This document shows positions 11,281-20,068 of a stretch of 64,000 nt of DNA, piece after piece; the stretch's first letter is position 1; every line of letters begins with the position of its first letter. A program made the translations under genes and the position numbers. The notes under the pieces are model-generated. The model saw only the letters and a program-made list of their open reading frames with translations, was not told where the DNA came from and did not search any database. This DNA is from Nakamurella sp. PAMC28650 (GTDB lineage Bacteria > Actinomycetota > Actinomycetes > Mycobacteriales > Nakamurellaceae): contig NZ_CP060298.1 of assembly GCF_014303395.1 (NCBI RefSeq), positions 4,359,001-4,423,000 of the forward strand. The letters are read 5' to 3'.

Positions 11281-12734
11281 ACCAGACTCAACCGGTGGTA
11301 GCAACACTCGGCTCCTGCAGTAATAGTAGCTGCTCGGCCATCGCTTCCGCCGGTGTCTTCCAGCCGAGCGTTTTGCGGGGTCGGTCGTTCAATGCATCAG
11401 CGACGGAGTCAATTTCTGCGGCGCACCAGCGGGATAGGTCGGTTCCTTTCGGGAAGTACTGACGTAGCAGGCCGTTCGTGTTTTCGTTCGTACCCCGCTG
11501 CCAAGGGCTGTGCGGATCGGCGAAGAACACCGCCATACCAGTCTCGGCCTTTAGAGAGACATGCGCGGCCAGTTCCTTGCCACGGTCCCAGGTCAACGAC
11601 TGACGCAACTCCCGCTGCACTGCAACCATTTTCGCGACAATACTGTCCTTGGTTGCGGTCGCGCCGTAACCGCTCAATGCGGGACCGTTCTTCACCGGCG
11701 GCTCAAGTCCGTAGCCTTCCATTCGCGGCAGGTGCAGCAGGATCGTGAACCTGGTCATCCGTTCCACGACGGTGCCGATCGCTGACCGGCCGGTGCCGAT
11801 GATGAGGTCGCCCTCCCAGTGGCCGGCGGTCTTCCGATCGTCGGCCTCGGCGGGCCGCTTATCGATCGTCACCTCCGGAGTCACGTGGCCGGTGGCTCGC
11901 TTTCGGGCTCTCGCCCGGGGGACCCGCAACGCCCGTCCGGTCCGCAGACACGGCACCAAATCGCGCTCCAAGGCGCCGCGGTCCTTGATGTACAGGGCCT
12001 GATAGATCGCCTCGTGGGAGATGCGCATCGTCGGGTCGTCGGGGAAGTCGATCGGCAGGCGGTGGGCGATCTGCTCCGGGCTCCACGCTGTCACCCACCG
12101 CCGGTCCTGGCGGTGAGGCTTGTTACGCCCCTTCCATTTTGCAACGACTGGTCCCGGTACGACAGTGCCGTCCGCGGCGCGGATGACCCCGGCCAGGCGG
12201 TCCTGGACATGGCCACGAAGCCGATCGTTCGTCACCAACTTGGCCGTCTTGGGACGGCGGGCCATCAGCTCGGCCTTCCACTGGGCAGTCGACGCTCGAT
12301 ACTCCAACTGGCCGCCACGAGTTGCGGCATTGCGGCGCAGCTCCCGCGAGATCGTCGATGGCGACCGACCCAGGCGGCGGGCGACCTCACGCACTCCGTT
12401 GCCCTGCGCTGTCAGCAGAGCGATGTCCTCTCGCTCAACAAACGAGAGATATCTGCCCGACGGGGGCTGCAGTTCAATCAGCGGCATGCCGCCACTGTCG
12501 CGGAACCAACGCGTCCCGACGGGCCCCGACACGCCGCACGCCGTCGCGGCGTCTTCGCTGGTCATCCCTTTCGCGATGTTGCGCCAAAATACCCGTTCGA
12601 CATCCCGGCGGGCCGGCGGCCGCCCGGGCGACCGCATCGCCGGCCGCCCGGTCATCGACATCATCCGATCCGAAGCTGGACCCATTGCAAGACCTCCACT
12701 CTCGGGAGTGTTGCGACGACCAGTTGAATCCGCC
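11281..12734 (-). mobile_element. IS30-family insertion sequence inside the IS3 element
   Basis: The ends share an imperfect inverted repeat of about 26 bp (left ACTCAACCGGTGG at 11286, right ATTCAACTGGTCG on the minus strand from 12729). TTG occurs at 11278-11280 and again at 12735-12737. This is a 3-bp duplication that rejoins the IS3 motif HSDRGT-Q-YTS exactly. The length is 1454 bp. Confidence 0.82.
11288..12685 (-). CDS. IS30-family transposase
   Basis: A 465-residue transposase that looks intact. The N-terminal helix-turn-helix region has REVARRLGRSPSTISRELRR near residue 98. A segment reading WVTAWSPEQIAHRL and RISHEAIYQALY follows. The DDE core has GHWEGDLIIG (first Asp), TWDRGKELAAH (second Asp) and RGTNENTNGLLRQYFPKGTD (Glu), all IS30 hallmarks. 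The stop codon lies within the left terminal repeat. The first ATG is used; ATG at 12661 is an alternative. Confidence 0.93.
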   Translation of the reverse strand: MGPASDRMMSMTGRPAMRSPGRPPARRDVERVFWRNIAKGMTSEDAATACGVSGPVGTRWFRDSGGMPLIELQPPSGRYLSFVEREDIALLTAQGNGVREVARRLGRSPSTISRELRRNAATRGGQLEYRASTAQWKAELMARRPKTAKLVTNDRLRGHVQDRLAGVIRAADGTVVPGPVVAKWKGRNKPHRQDRRWVTAWSPEQIAHRLPIDFPDDPTMRISHEAIYQALYIKDRGALERDLVPCLRTGRALRVPRARARKRATGHVTPEVTIDKRPAEADDRKTAGHWEGDLIIGTGRSAIGTVVERMTRFTILLHLPRMEGYGLEPPVKNGPALSGYGATATKDSIVAKMVAVQRELRQSLTWDRGKELAAHVSLKAETGMAVFFADPHSPWQRGTNENTNGLLRQYFPKGTDLSRWCAAEIDSVADALNDRPRKTLGWKTPAEAMAEQLLLLQEPSVATTG

Positions 12735-13331
12735 TTGCGTCCCGCGGTCGGAATGGAAGATGACGCCGCCGGCGGGCTGACGCCTGCGCAGCGCCATCGA
12801 CAGTGCGTCGGTGACCAGACTGGTCCGCATATGGGTGTCCAACGCCCAGCCGACCAACGCCCGGGAATGCAGATCGATCACCGTGGCCAGGTACGCCCAC
12901 CCATCCCACGTCTTGATGTAGGTGATGTCACCGCACCACTTGGTGTTGGCCTGGCCGGCCGTGAACTTCCGGCCGATCAGATCCGGCGCCGGCGCCGGGT
13001 TGTCACCTGCAACAGTGGTGACCTTCCACGCCCTGGGGTGCCGTCCCTGCAGGTCGGCGGCCTTCATCAGCCGGTACACCCGCTTCGGCGAGATGCGGTG
13101 ACCCACCGACGTCAGATGCGCCCACATGCGCCGCACCCCCGGGTTGCCGTGCAACGCCCGGAAAGCCACTTTGATCTCGGCGGTCAACGCCGCATCCGCC
13201 GCCTCGTGGGCCGACGGTCCCCGGCCGCGCCACGCGTAATAGCCGGCCGTGGACACACCCAGCTCCGCACACATGAACGCAACGCCGTACTCGCCCGAAT
13301 CAACCCAGTCCGCGATGGCAGCGAAGATCAC
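12735..13331 (-). pseudogene. IS3 orfB transposase, N-terminal piece
   Basis: Starts near 13331 with MIFAAIADWV. It contains the HTH_21 segment (GVSTAGYYAWRGR, GNPGVRRMWAHL, ISPKRVYRLMKAADLQG) and the first part of the integrase core (WCGDITYIKTWDGWAYLATVID with the first Asp, then GGVIFHSDRGTQ with the second). It is cut after HSDRGTQ by the IS30 element; downstream codons are IS30 sequence. It is normally made as an OrfAB fusion by slippage at the A7 run in orfA (minus strand, 13361-13367). Confidence 0.87.
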
Positions 13332-13621
13332 TGCTGGCCTTTCGCGAACCAGGTCGAAACTTTTTTTGCGAACTCAAGCTGCAATTCCAGTTTCGCGTTC
13401 TCCTTGCGGAGCCGAGCAAGCTCGGTCCGCTCCGACTCGGTCAACGGTTTCTCCGCAGCCGGTTCCCCCTGGGGTTGAATCTTGCTCACCCATTTCCGTA
13501 TCGACGTGTCGCAGATGTCCAACTTCCTGGCGACCTCGCCGATGGTATGGCCGCCGTCGATGATCAACGAGACCGCATCCCGCTTGTACTCATCGGTGAA
13601 GCTCCTCCGGGTCGAACCCAT
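13328..13621 (-). CDS. IS3-family OrfA (transposase helix-turn-helix subunit)
   Basis: 97 residues. The N-terminal helix-turn-helix (RSFTDEYKRDAVSLI, IGEVARKLDICDTSIRKWV) is followed by a leucine-zipper segment (ESERTELARLRKENAKLELQLEF), the standard IS3 OrfA layout for end binding and dimerisation. Seven A residues at 13361-13367 on the coding strand form a slippery site. A -1 shift there continues as KKSFDLVRERPAVIFAAIADW into orfB, so programmed frameshifting to OrfAB is expected. The gene itself is intact but its partner is broken. Confidence 0.9.
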   Translation of the reverse strand: MGSTRRSFTDEYKRDAVSLIIDGGHTIGEVARKLDICDTSIRKWVSKIQPQGEPAAEKPLTESERTELARLRKENAKLELQLEFAKKVSTWFAKGQQ

Positions 13622-13774
13622 CAGTCAGTCTCCTACGCCTCAGGAGCTGCAGCAACCTCGCAGGGTGTCCACCGAAGCGGGAACGGTCCAAACTAACTCC
13701 GAAATGGATGGGCGATGGCTACTGCAGCACGCTCATCGATTTCTGCCCCGGCGGTTCCTGACCCGGCGCCTCAA

Positions 13775-16015
13775 CTACGTGGAGATCCGCCGCACCATCC
13801 TGCTCCAGGCATCAGCGCGGCAGTACACGGGGATTTCGGTGATGGGCACCTTTCTGGTGTGCGGGGCGAGTCCGGGGATGGTTTCACCGGTCCAGATGTC
13901 CACCCACTGCCCGGCGGGGAGGTAGGTGGTCCACTCTGCTTGGCCGGGTGCGGTAACGGGGTTGACGATCAGGTCATCACCCAGGAGGTACTGGTGTGCG
14001 TGCTCCCAGATGGCGGGATCGTCGGGGTGGTCGAAAAACAGCGCCCGCATCAACGGTCGAGCGGTGGCGATGGTGCGCCGCGCCTGTCCGGCCAGGTAAG
14101 GCACCAGCGCTTCCCGCAGCAGGCTGAACTGGCGGAACACCGGTAGGACCCGGTTGTCGCCGGAAGTGTCCTGGATGTGCCAGGGTGTGCGGTCCCGCAG
14201 CGGCGGGCGGTGGTGGTTGAACTCGGAGTGGTACTGCATGATCGGCATGAAAGTGGCGGCGGCAGCGGCCCGGAGGTACAGTTCGGGGTCCGGTAGCGGT
14301 CCGGAGAATCCGGCCAGATCCCAGCCCCAGTACAGGATTCCGCAGGCCGAGGCGGTCAGCCCTGCGGTGATGGAAGATCTGAAGGCCTCCCAGGTGGAGT
14401 TCTCGTCGCCGGCCCAGACAATCCCGTGGGCTTGGGTGCCGGTGAATCCGGCGCGGGAGAAGGTGACCGGCGCTTTGCCCGCTGACCGTAGGAGGTCGCC
14501 GAAGGCGCGGGCGTAGTGGACGGGGAACAGGTTGTTGCCTTCGTCGCCGCGGCGGCCGTCGGCGTACTGCAGGTCGTGGCCCCAGGCGTGTTCACCGCCG
14601 TCGGTCTTGAATCCGTCGACGTCCAAATCGGTCAGCAGGTAGCGGCGTTTTTCGGTCCACCAGTCGCGGGTCGGCTGCACGGAAAGGTCGGGCATGAGCG
14701 CTTGGGGGAACCACCAGCCGCGGTTGCGGTAGGGACGTCCGTCGGCTTCCAGGACGGCGTGGTGATTGTTGATCATCGCGTCGGCGTCGGCGCGGGCCTG
14801 GCCTTTCGGGTGGGGCCTCATCTTCTGCAGCGGGATCTGCCAGAGGATGACTTTGATGCCGCGGGTGTGGAGTTCGGCGATCATCGCGGCCGGGTCGGGC
14901 CACGCTCCGTGGTAGGTGAAATCGGATCCGATGTGGGCTTTGCCGTCACCGTTCACGGCGTAGGTGGCGTCGCGGAAGATGGTGATGCCTTCTTCATCGC
15001 TCCAGGCCTCGATGACCACCGCGCCGACGGGGATGTCGTGTTGCCGGTGGCTGTCCATCCGGGCCATCACCAGGTCCTGGGTGTTCCATTCGTTTCCGGA
15101 GGCCCAGAGCCGGAACACCCAGGCCGGTAACTCTTCCGGCCGTCCCACCTCGGTCAGGAAGGTGTTCAGCACTTCGGCGGGGGATCCGCGGTAGATCGCG
15201 ACATTCAGCTGTGCCGCCTGGGTGCCGGCCAGTTCCACCTCGATGATCAACCGATCTGGATCGGAGGCCCCGACGTCGTACCAGCTGCGCCGGCTGGTGC
15301 GGACGTGGAACCCCCAGCCCGGGCCGTGGTCGGAGATGATGTGCGCGAACGGCATCGGCAGGTAGGTCCGGCCGTGGGCTCCCTGCGACTTGTACTGCTC
15401 GAACACCACCGCATCCAGGGCATGGCCACGTTGATCGAGCCGGTCGAACCGTTCACCGAACCCGACGACCCTCTCCCCTGGTTCGAGTCGCAGCGCGAAG
15501 CGGACCCGGTCGACACCGTTCACCGAGCGGCGCCAGGAGATGCTGTCGTCGATCAGCCGGTCGGTGTCGATCGACAGGGTGCTGCCCAGGGCCTGCGGTG
15601 ACCACTGGACCGGTTCGATCGTGTGGCTTCGCGACTGTCGAGTGGCGCCGTGTTCGTTGACCGAGCGGAACCGGTAGCTGTACCGGACGTGGTCGCCGAT
15701 GGGTGGGCTGTTCACCTGCCAGGGGTGGCCGCCCTGTTGGTCGGATTGGGCTTGGGCGGTGGCCAGATGTCCGTCTCCGCCGGTGTGTTCGGCCAGTGCG
15801 GTGGCCTCGGGCAGGTGCGGGGAAAGAGGAAGTTCGGTGGTTGTCGTGGTGCCGTCGGGGTGCTGTTCGGTCCACAGGCAGGTCACGGCGGTGACGTTGG
15901 CGGCGGCCAGGACCCCGAGGGTGACCTGCTGCCCGATTTCGGGGATGGTCGGGGTTCGCTGGTCGGGGGTCGCGGCGTAGGGGTGTTCGGAGCCGTAGGG
16001 CCGGTGCCGGATCAC
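13775..16015 (-). CDS. GH31-family alpha-glycosidase
   Basis: About 746 residues, probably cytoplasmic because no signal peptide is seen. After an N-terminal beta-sandwich region come GERVVGFGERFDRLDQRG (GH31 N-terminal domain) and the barrel. The barrel has DVDGFKTDGGEHAWG near residue 465, the likely nucleophile Asp, and GIVWAGDENSTW near residue 535, the likely acid/base Asp. WGWDLAGFSG and FMPIMQYHSEFNHH follow, then a C-terminal beta domain. It likely removes alpha-linked glucosyl (or xylosyl) units from oligosaccharides; exact specificity cannot be read. GTG at 16013-16015 overlaps the stop of the GH15 gene as GTGA, so the two are translationally coupled. Confidence 0.87.
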   Translation of the reverse strand: MIRHRPYGSEHPYAATPDQRTPTIPEIGQQVTLGVLAAANVTAVTCLWTEQHPDGTTTTTELPLSPHLPEATALAEHTGGDGHLATAQAQSDQQGGHPWQVNSPPIGDHVRYSYRFRSVNEHGATRQSRSHTIEPVQWSPQALGSTLSIDTDRLIDDSISWRRSVNGVDRVRFALRLEPGERVVGFGERFDRLDQRGHALDAVVFEQYKSQGAHGRTYLPMPFAHIISDHGPGWGFHVRTSRRSWYDVGASDPDRLIIEVELAGTQAAQLNVAIYRGSPAEVLNTFLTEVGRPEELPAWVFRLWASGNEWNTQDLVMARMDSHRQHDIPVGAVVIEAWSDEEGITIFRDATYAVNGDGKAHIGSDFTYHGAWPDPAAMIAELHTRGIKVILWQIPLQKMRPHPKGQARADADAMINNHHAVLEADGRPYRNRGWWFPQALMPDLSVQPTRDWWTEKRRYLLTDLDVDGFKTDGGEHAWGHDLQYADGRRGDEGNNLFPVHYARAFGDLLRSAGKAPVTFSRAGFTGTQAHGIVWAGDENSTWEAFRSSITAGLTASACGILYWGWDLAGFSGPLPDPELYLRAAAAATFMPIMQYHSEFNHHRPPLRDRTPWHIQDTSGDNRVLPVFRQFSLLREALVPYLAGQARRTIATARPLMRALFFDHPDDPAIWEHAHQYLLGDDLIVNPVTAPGQAEWTTYLPAGQWVDIWTGETIPGLAPHTRKVPITEIPVYCRADAWSRMVRRIST

Positions 16016-17178
16016 GGTGTCTCGTCCTCCATGGGCAGGCCCAGTTCGTGGGCCAGGATCAGGTACATGGCGTGGGACCACAGCAACGGGGTCGCCACCG
16101 TCCCCCACCGGGTGATCCACTCCTGGCGGTGCTCGGGGTGCAGCAGATGCCCGGGGACCTGTTCGGGTAGGTCACCGTTGGCCTCTGCCTGGGCTGCCGC
16201 CCATCTGAGGTACTTCCAGCCGTCGGCGACATCACCCGCGGCGACGCGGTTCCAGCCCAGCAGGCAGCTCAGCAGCAGCCACTGTCCGCCGCCGTAGAAG
16301 ACGTCGGCGGCGAAGCGGTGCACCCCGCCGCCGACGTCCAGCTGTTCGGCGATCTGATCCAGCGTGCCGACGGCCAGCGGGTCATCGACGGCGACGGCGC
16401 CGAATGGCACCACGCACGCTGCGAGCGAGGCGTCCACGGCGTCAGTGCCGATCCATTTGGACAGATGTTGGCGCCCAGCGGTCGTGACGGTGGCGTCGGT
16501 CAGGATGACCTCCAGCAGGAGCGCGGCGGCCAGCTCGGCGGCGGATCGGCGCTGCTGGTCCAGGCCGGGCAGGGCCGCGGCGGCGATCAGGCCCGCGCGG
16601 ACGGCGGCCAGGGTGGAGGTGTGGCGGTGTTCGGCGTGTTCTTCCCACCAGTCGTAGCAGGCATCGCCGCCGAATGCTGTGAGGTAGTCCACCGCGACGG
16701 CGATAGCCGGTAGGTAGGCCTGGACGGGCAGGTGGTGGCGCTGCAGGTGGGTGGTCAGCGCCCACAGCCACATGCCGTAGCCGTCGGTCTGGAAGTCCCA
16801 CCACTGGTCGGCGCCATCACCTCCGGCTAGGGTGAACCGGGTCGGCAGCATGTCCGCGGGCGCGGGTGGGCGGCCGGCGGCCTGCCCGGCCACCAATTTC
16901 TGCACCACGGCGGCCCGGGCGGTCAGGACGCCGCTGACCCAGGTGTGGAACCGATCCGCTGAGTCCACCTGCCCCCACCGGGACATCGCCTCGACGGTGA
17001 AAGACCCGTCCCGCAGCCAGGCGTATCCGCGGTAGGCCGAAAAGGTCGGCGACGCGGGGTAGGCGCCCGAGGGATCTTGGAACTGGCCGATCACCTCCAG
17101 GCTCCGCTGCGCCAGGTGTTGGAGCTGTGCTCGTTCGGGCGCCTGGGGGGCCTGATCGGTCGGGGTCATGGATGGCAT
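16012..17178 (-). CDS. GH15-family glucoamylase / glucan hydrolase
   Basis: 388 residues, without signal peptide. Typical GH15 signatures are visible: YRGYAWLRDGSFTVEAM near residue 50, WWDFQTDGYGMWLWAL near 125, YDWWEEHAEHRHTSTLAAVRAGL near 175 (catalytic acid Glu) and GDLPEQVPGH near 335 (catalytic base Glu), followed by TPLLWSHAMYL. It would release glucose from imported alpha-glucan or isomalto-oligosaccharides. It is immediately upstream of and coupled to the GH31 gene, and downstream of the broken binding-protein gene, so all three once formed one uptake-and-degradation operon. Permease genes expected in between are missing. Confidence 0.85.
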   Translation of the reverse strand: MPSMTPTDQAPQAPERAQLQHLAQRSLEVIGQFQDPSGAYPASPTFSAYRGYAWLRDGSFTVEAMSRWGQVDSADRFHTWVSGVLTARAAVVQKLVAGQAAGRPPAPADMLPTRFTLAGGDGADQWWDFQTDGYGMWLWALTTHLQRHHLPVQAYLPAIAVAVDYLTAFGGDACYDWWEEHAEHRHTSTLAAVRAGLIAAAALPGLDQQRRSAAELAAALLLEVILTDATVTTAGRQHLSKWIGTDAVDASLAACVVPFGAVAVDDPLAVGTLDQIAEQLDVGGGVHRFAADVFYGGGQWLLLSCLLGWNRVAAGDVADGWKYLRWAAAQAEANGDLPEQVPGHLLHPEHRQEWITRWGTVATPLLWSHAMYLILAHELGLPMEDETP

Positions 17179-17267
17179 CTGGGGTGCTCACGTTCCTGGT
17201 GGATCGCCGGGCGGGCCGGCGATCCACCGATAGGACGGCGGGGCGAGGTGGTGGACGGGCTGGCGGG

Positions 17268-17983
17268 TTACTGGCCGATCAGGCTGGTCACCTTGGTCTG
17301 GGCGTCGGCCAGTGCCTTGTCCACCGGGCTGCGGCCGGCGGCGGCACTGGTGAGAGCGTTGTTGACGGTGTCCTGCATTTCCTGCTGGCTGGCGATCACC
17401 GGCGGCAGGATCGTCTTGTTCAACGCGTCGAACACGGCCTGCCGGTTGGTGGGCTTCCCTGCGGTCAGATACGGCGCCAGGGCAGCGTTGTCGGCGATCG
17501 GTGGCAACTCCCAGGATGCCTTGAGCCGGGTCGCCGCGGTGGTGGACGAGGCCGTGAGGAACTGCACCCACTTCTGTGCGGCGGCGGCGTTCTTGCTGGT
17601 GGCCGACACGACGGCGGCGTTGGTGAACATCGCGGAGGCTTTGGTGGTGTCACCTGGTTCGACGACGACGTCCCAGCCGAACGGGACTGCGGACAGGGCG
17701 CTGAACTCCCAGATACCGGTGTGCCATCGCCAGTTTCCCGGACTTGAACAGGTTGGTGTCGAAGTCCGCGGTGCCGGCGCCGTCGGCGACCGTGGGCATC
17801 ACGGTGCCGGACTTGCCGATCAGCCAGTTCGCGGCCTTGATCCCCTGCGGCGAGGAGAACGTGGCGGCCGTTTTGGCGGCGTTGAAGAACTGGCCGCCGG
17901 TCTGGGCGAGCGCCTTGTAGAACTCGTTGTAGGTGATCGGCTGATAGTCCCCCCACACCTTCGCAGACTTGTTCGTCAGCTTA
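17268..17983 (-). pseudogene. ABC sugar-binding protein, C-terminal part (broken)
   Basis: Minus-strand C-terminal half of an extracellular solute-binding protein (family 1 type). LTNKSAKVWGDYQPITYNEFYKAL, TAATFSSPQGIKAANWLI and NLFKSGKLAM lead to a frame break near 17728. It resumes as HTGIWEFSALSAVPFGWDVV and runs through FTNAAVVSATSKNAAAAQKWVQFL to the stop at 17268. One extra base near 17728 explains the shift. The N-terminal half lies beyond the IS5-family insertion at 17984-18965. It would have presented oligosaccharide to an ABC permease. Confidence 0.85.
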
Positions 17984-17999
17984 GAGCGTGTCTGGTAAT

Positions 18000-18560
18000 T
18001 CAGCGGAGGTGCAGCACGCTGGCGGCCAGATGGACACCGCCAAGGAATGTCAGGGCGTGTTTGTCATAGCGGGTGGCGATGCCGCGCCACTGTTTCAGAC
18101 GGGCGTATCCGCGTTCGACGGCGTTGCGGCGTTTGTACTCCTCGGCTTCAAATCCTGGTGGGCGGCCACCGCGTGAACCCTTCGCCTGACGATGGGCCTG
18201 CTGGTCACTGCGCTGCGGAATGGTGTAGCCGATACGTCTGCGCCGCAACTCCTTCCGAGTGGAGGGATGCGAATACGCGCGATCGGCCAGTACCCGGAAC
18301 CGGCGGGCCCGAACGCCCCGCTGCTGCCGGCGGTGCAGATCCAACAACGGCACCAACTGGGGATTGTCGCCGGCCTGGCCGGGCGTCAGGATCACCGTCA
18401 CAGGGCAGGCCCGCTGATCGGTCAAGGAATGGATCTTCGTCGACAGACCGCCCCGGGATCGGCCCAACGCGTGGTCAGCGGGTTCGACCGGCAAATTCTT
18501 GTCATTCGATGGTGCCCCCTGTGTCCTGCTCGACCGTCGAAACGACCTCCGAGGTGACGC
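18000..18560 (-). CDS. IS5-family transposase, OrfB part
   Basis: The C-terminal half of the DDE transposase in a different frame from OrfA. It has DHALGRSRGGLSTKIHSLTD (second Asp region nearby), GQAGDNPQLVPLLD, FRVLADRAYSHPSTR (Asp) and KRRNAVERGYARLKQWRGIATRYDK (Glu), ending LAASVLHLR. No good start codon is visible. As in other IS427-group elements, an OrfAB fusion by frameshifting near 18505-18530 is expected. Confidence 0.85.
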   Translation of the reverse strand, partial: ASPRRSFRRSSRTQGAPSNDKNLPVEPADHALGRSRGGLSTKIHSLTDQRACPVTVILTPGQAGDNPQLVPLLDLHRRQQRGVRARRFRVLADRAYSHPSTRKELRRRRIGYTIPQRSDQQAHRQAKGSRGGRPPGFEAEEYKRRNAVERGYARLKQWRGIATRYDKHALTFLGGVHLAASVLHLR

Positions 18561-18918
18561 TCTTGCGAGCCCCGGCCGCGTGCTGGTGCGCGCGCACCAC
18601 CGTGGAATCCACCGACAGCAACTCGATGACGGCGTCACCCTCAACGTCCTGGACAAACCCAGCCCGTTTCGCGGCCACCAAGATCCGGTCATAGGTACCG
18701 TCGGTTGACCAGCGGAAATGCCGTGCCCACACCGTCTGCCAACGACCCAGCTCGGTCGGCAGATCCCGCCACGGCGAGCCCGTCCGGTAGCGCCAGCAGA
18801 TCGCCTCGAGCATCTCGCGGTGATCGTTCCACGGACGGCCACGCCGACCACCGTAGGCCGGCATCAACGGCTCGACCACCGCCCAGAACTCGTCCGAGAT
18901 CACTCCTATACGCGCCAT
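18502..18918 (-). CDS. IS5-family transposase, OrfA part
   Basis: 138 residues from ATG at 18918. Contains the IS5/IS427 N-terminal module: ISDEFWAVVEPLMPAYGGRRGRPWNDHR, ICWRYRTGSPWRDLP, WQTVWARHFRWS and LLSVDSTVVRAHQHAAGA with the first catalytic Asp. The upstream in-frame sequence on the same strand is the disrupted sugar-binding protein. Confidence 0.88.
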   Translation of the reverse strand: MARIGVISDEFWAVVEPLMPAYGGRRGRPWNDHREMLEAICWRYRTGSPWRDLPTELGRWQTVWARHFRWSTDGTYDRILVAAKRAGFVQDVEGDAVIELLSVDSTVVRAHQHAAGARKSVTSEVVSTVEQDTGGTIE

Positions 18919-18965
18919 AGGAAGATCATCAACGTCGAGGCGCCGATTGATTAGCAGACACGCTC

Positions 18966-19809
18966 TAGTCGCAGCCGCCTTTTCATCGGCCCAGGTCCAG
19001 GACGCGGTGGGCAACCCGACGCCGGCCTTGCTGAACAGGTCCTTGTTGTAGAACAGCACCACATCGGAGAACGATTCGGGCAGTCCGTACTGCTTGCCGC
19101 CGGTGGTGAACGCGTCGTACAGGGACTTGCGGTAGGTACTGGAGTCCACCCCGGACAGAGCCGCCAGCGCCCCGCTGGACTGGTAGGTCACGAAGTTCTC
19201 GTAGTTCAGCTCGAACGCATCCGAGGCGGTACCACCGGCGACCGCGGTCTGCAGTTTGGTGAAGTAGTCGGCGTAGGCGACGTTCTCGACCTTGACGGTG
19301 ATCCCCGGGTTGGCCTTTTCGAAGGCCGTGACGATGGTGTCCAGGTCCTTCTCGTGGCCGCCGCTGGCGGAGAAGTTCATGTAGCTGATGGTGGTCGCGG
19401 CGACCGGCGGTGCAGCTGCGGAGCTGCTGCCGAGCAGATGGCCCTCCATCTGCTCGATGTCGGCCTTGAGTAGATGCGCGAGATGGTCCAACGCATCCGG
19501 GCGTGAGGGGTCGAAGTCGTAACGTGTTGCCGAGCCGAAGGTTCCGTCCAGGTTGACCTGGACGACGCCGACATGGTCGGCGGTGATCTTGACGCCGACG
19601 GCGGACCCGGCCGAGCGGACCAATCCCAGCAATCTGCCAGGTCGGCCGCCTTGCGAGGGCGACGTTGCCAGTTCGGTGACCAGGCCGCGGGCGATCAGGA
19701 CCTTGGTCAATTGCGTGATGCTGGCCGAGCTCATCTCCAGCGTGCGAGCCAGGTCTGCCCGCGAGGTCGGTCCCCTGGTGCCCAACACCGACAGGATCGC
19801 CGACGGCAT
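18966..19809 (-). pseudogene. ROK regulator start fused to a sugar-binding protein N-terminal half
   Basis: Minus strand, start ATG at 19809 after a GGAGG box (GTG at 19845 possible). The first ~125 residues are a ROK-type repressor: winged helix ILSVLGTRGPTSRADLARTLEMSSASITQL, then the start of the ROK sugar-kinase-like domain (SAVGVKITADHVGVVQVNLDG). Without a stop, the frame passes near residue 126-135 (HLLGSSSAAAPPVAAT) into the mature part of a solute-binding protein (ISYMNFSASGGHEKDLDTIV, AFEKANPGITVKVENV). It ends at the IS5 element. The ROK C-terminal part and the binding protein's signal peptide are gone, so one deletion joined two neighbouring genes. Confidence 0.85.
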
Positions 19810-19879
19810 CAAGCCTCCTCGATCGATCGACCGTCCTGCGTCCACGGGAACCCCTTCGTTCGCCACTTTCTTTCGTACT

Positions 19880-19889
19880 TAGTAAACTA
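19880..19889. promoter_or_regulatory. Palindromic operator-like site upstream of the ROK gene start
   Basis: TAGTAAACTA lies about 70 bp upstream of the ROK start. ROK/XylR-type repressors often bind inverted repeats of the TTTAGT...ACTAAA kind, so autoregulation is plausible. This is an inference from one short palindrome. Confidence 0.35.
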
Positions 19890-20017
19890 CCTAGCGCTGG
19901 TTTTGGGAAGAGCCGTGACTCAACTGTGACCTGAGATTGGGGCGTCGGCTCGGCGAGATCCCCGCGGACACTGTGCTTTTGCAGCCACGTGGATTCCTAT
20001 GGCCCGATTCAGGGGTG

Positions 20018-20054
20018 CGGAAAGGGGCTGACGCGGCGCGTCAGCCCCTTTCCG
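20018..20054. terminator. Strong hairpin terminator
   Basis: A perfect 17-bp stem (CGGAAAGGGGCTGACGC and its complement) closes a 3-base loop (GGC). TCTTT follows on the plus strand. It sits just beyond the stop of the CBM20 fragment at 20069, whose transcription (minus strand) it would end; the T-rich side favours the opposite direction, so it may work both ways. Confidence 0.8.
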
Positions 20055-20068
20055 TCTTTGCCCACAGG

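Larger units (their letters stand above)
9613..13672 (-). mobile_element. IS3-family element, interrupted twice and cut at its 3' end
   Basis: Minus-strand IS3 element. orfA is at 13328-13621 and orfB starts at 13331. orfB runs to HSDRGTQ at about 12735, resumes at 9891 with QYTSG, and ends at 9613. IS30- and ISL3-family elements fill the gap (9892-12734). The right end lies near 13672, where GGGTGTCCA occurs upstream of orfA. The left end is missing: the last codons of orfB run into ISL3 copy 1. The order of insertion is IS3 first, then IS30, then ISL3 copy 2 beside it. Confidence 0.8.
17984..18965 (-). mobile_element. IS5-family (IS427-like) insertion sequence
   Basis: A 982-bp element. 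Its terminal repeats begin GAGCGTGTCTG at 17984 and the complement ends at 18965. The dinucleotide TA is present on both sides (17982-17983 and 18966-18967). Removing the element and one TA restores the binding-protein frame (AAATKLTNKSAKVW). Two overlapping transposase frames are present. Confidence 0.88.
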
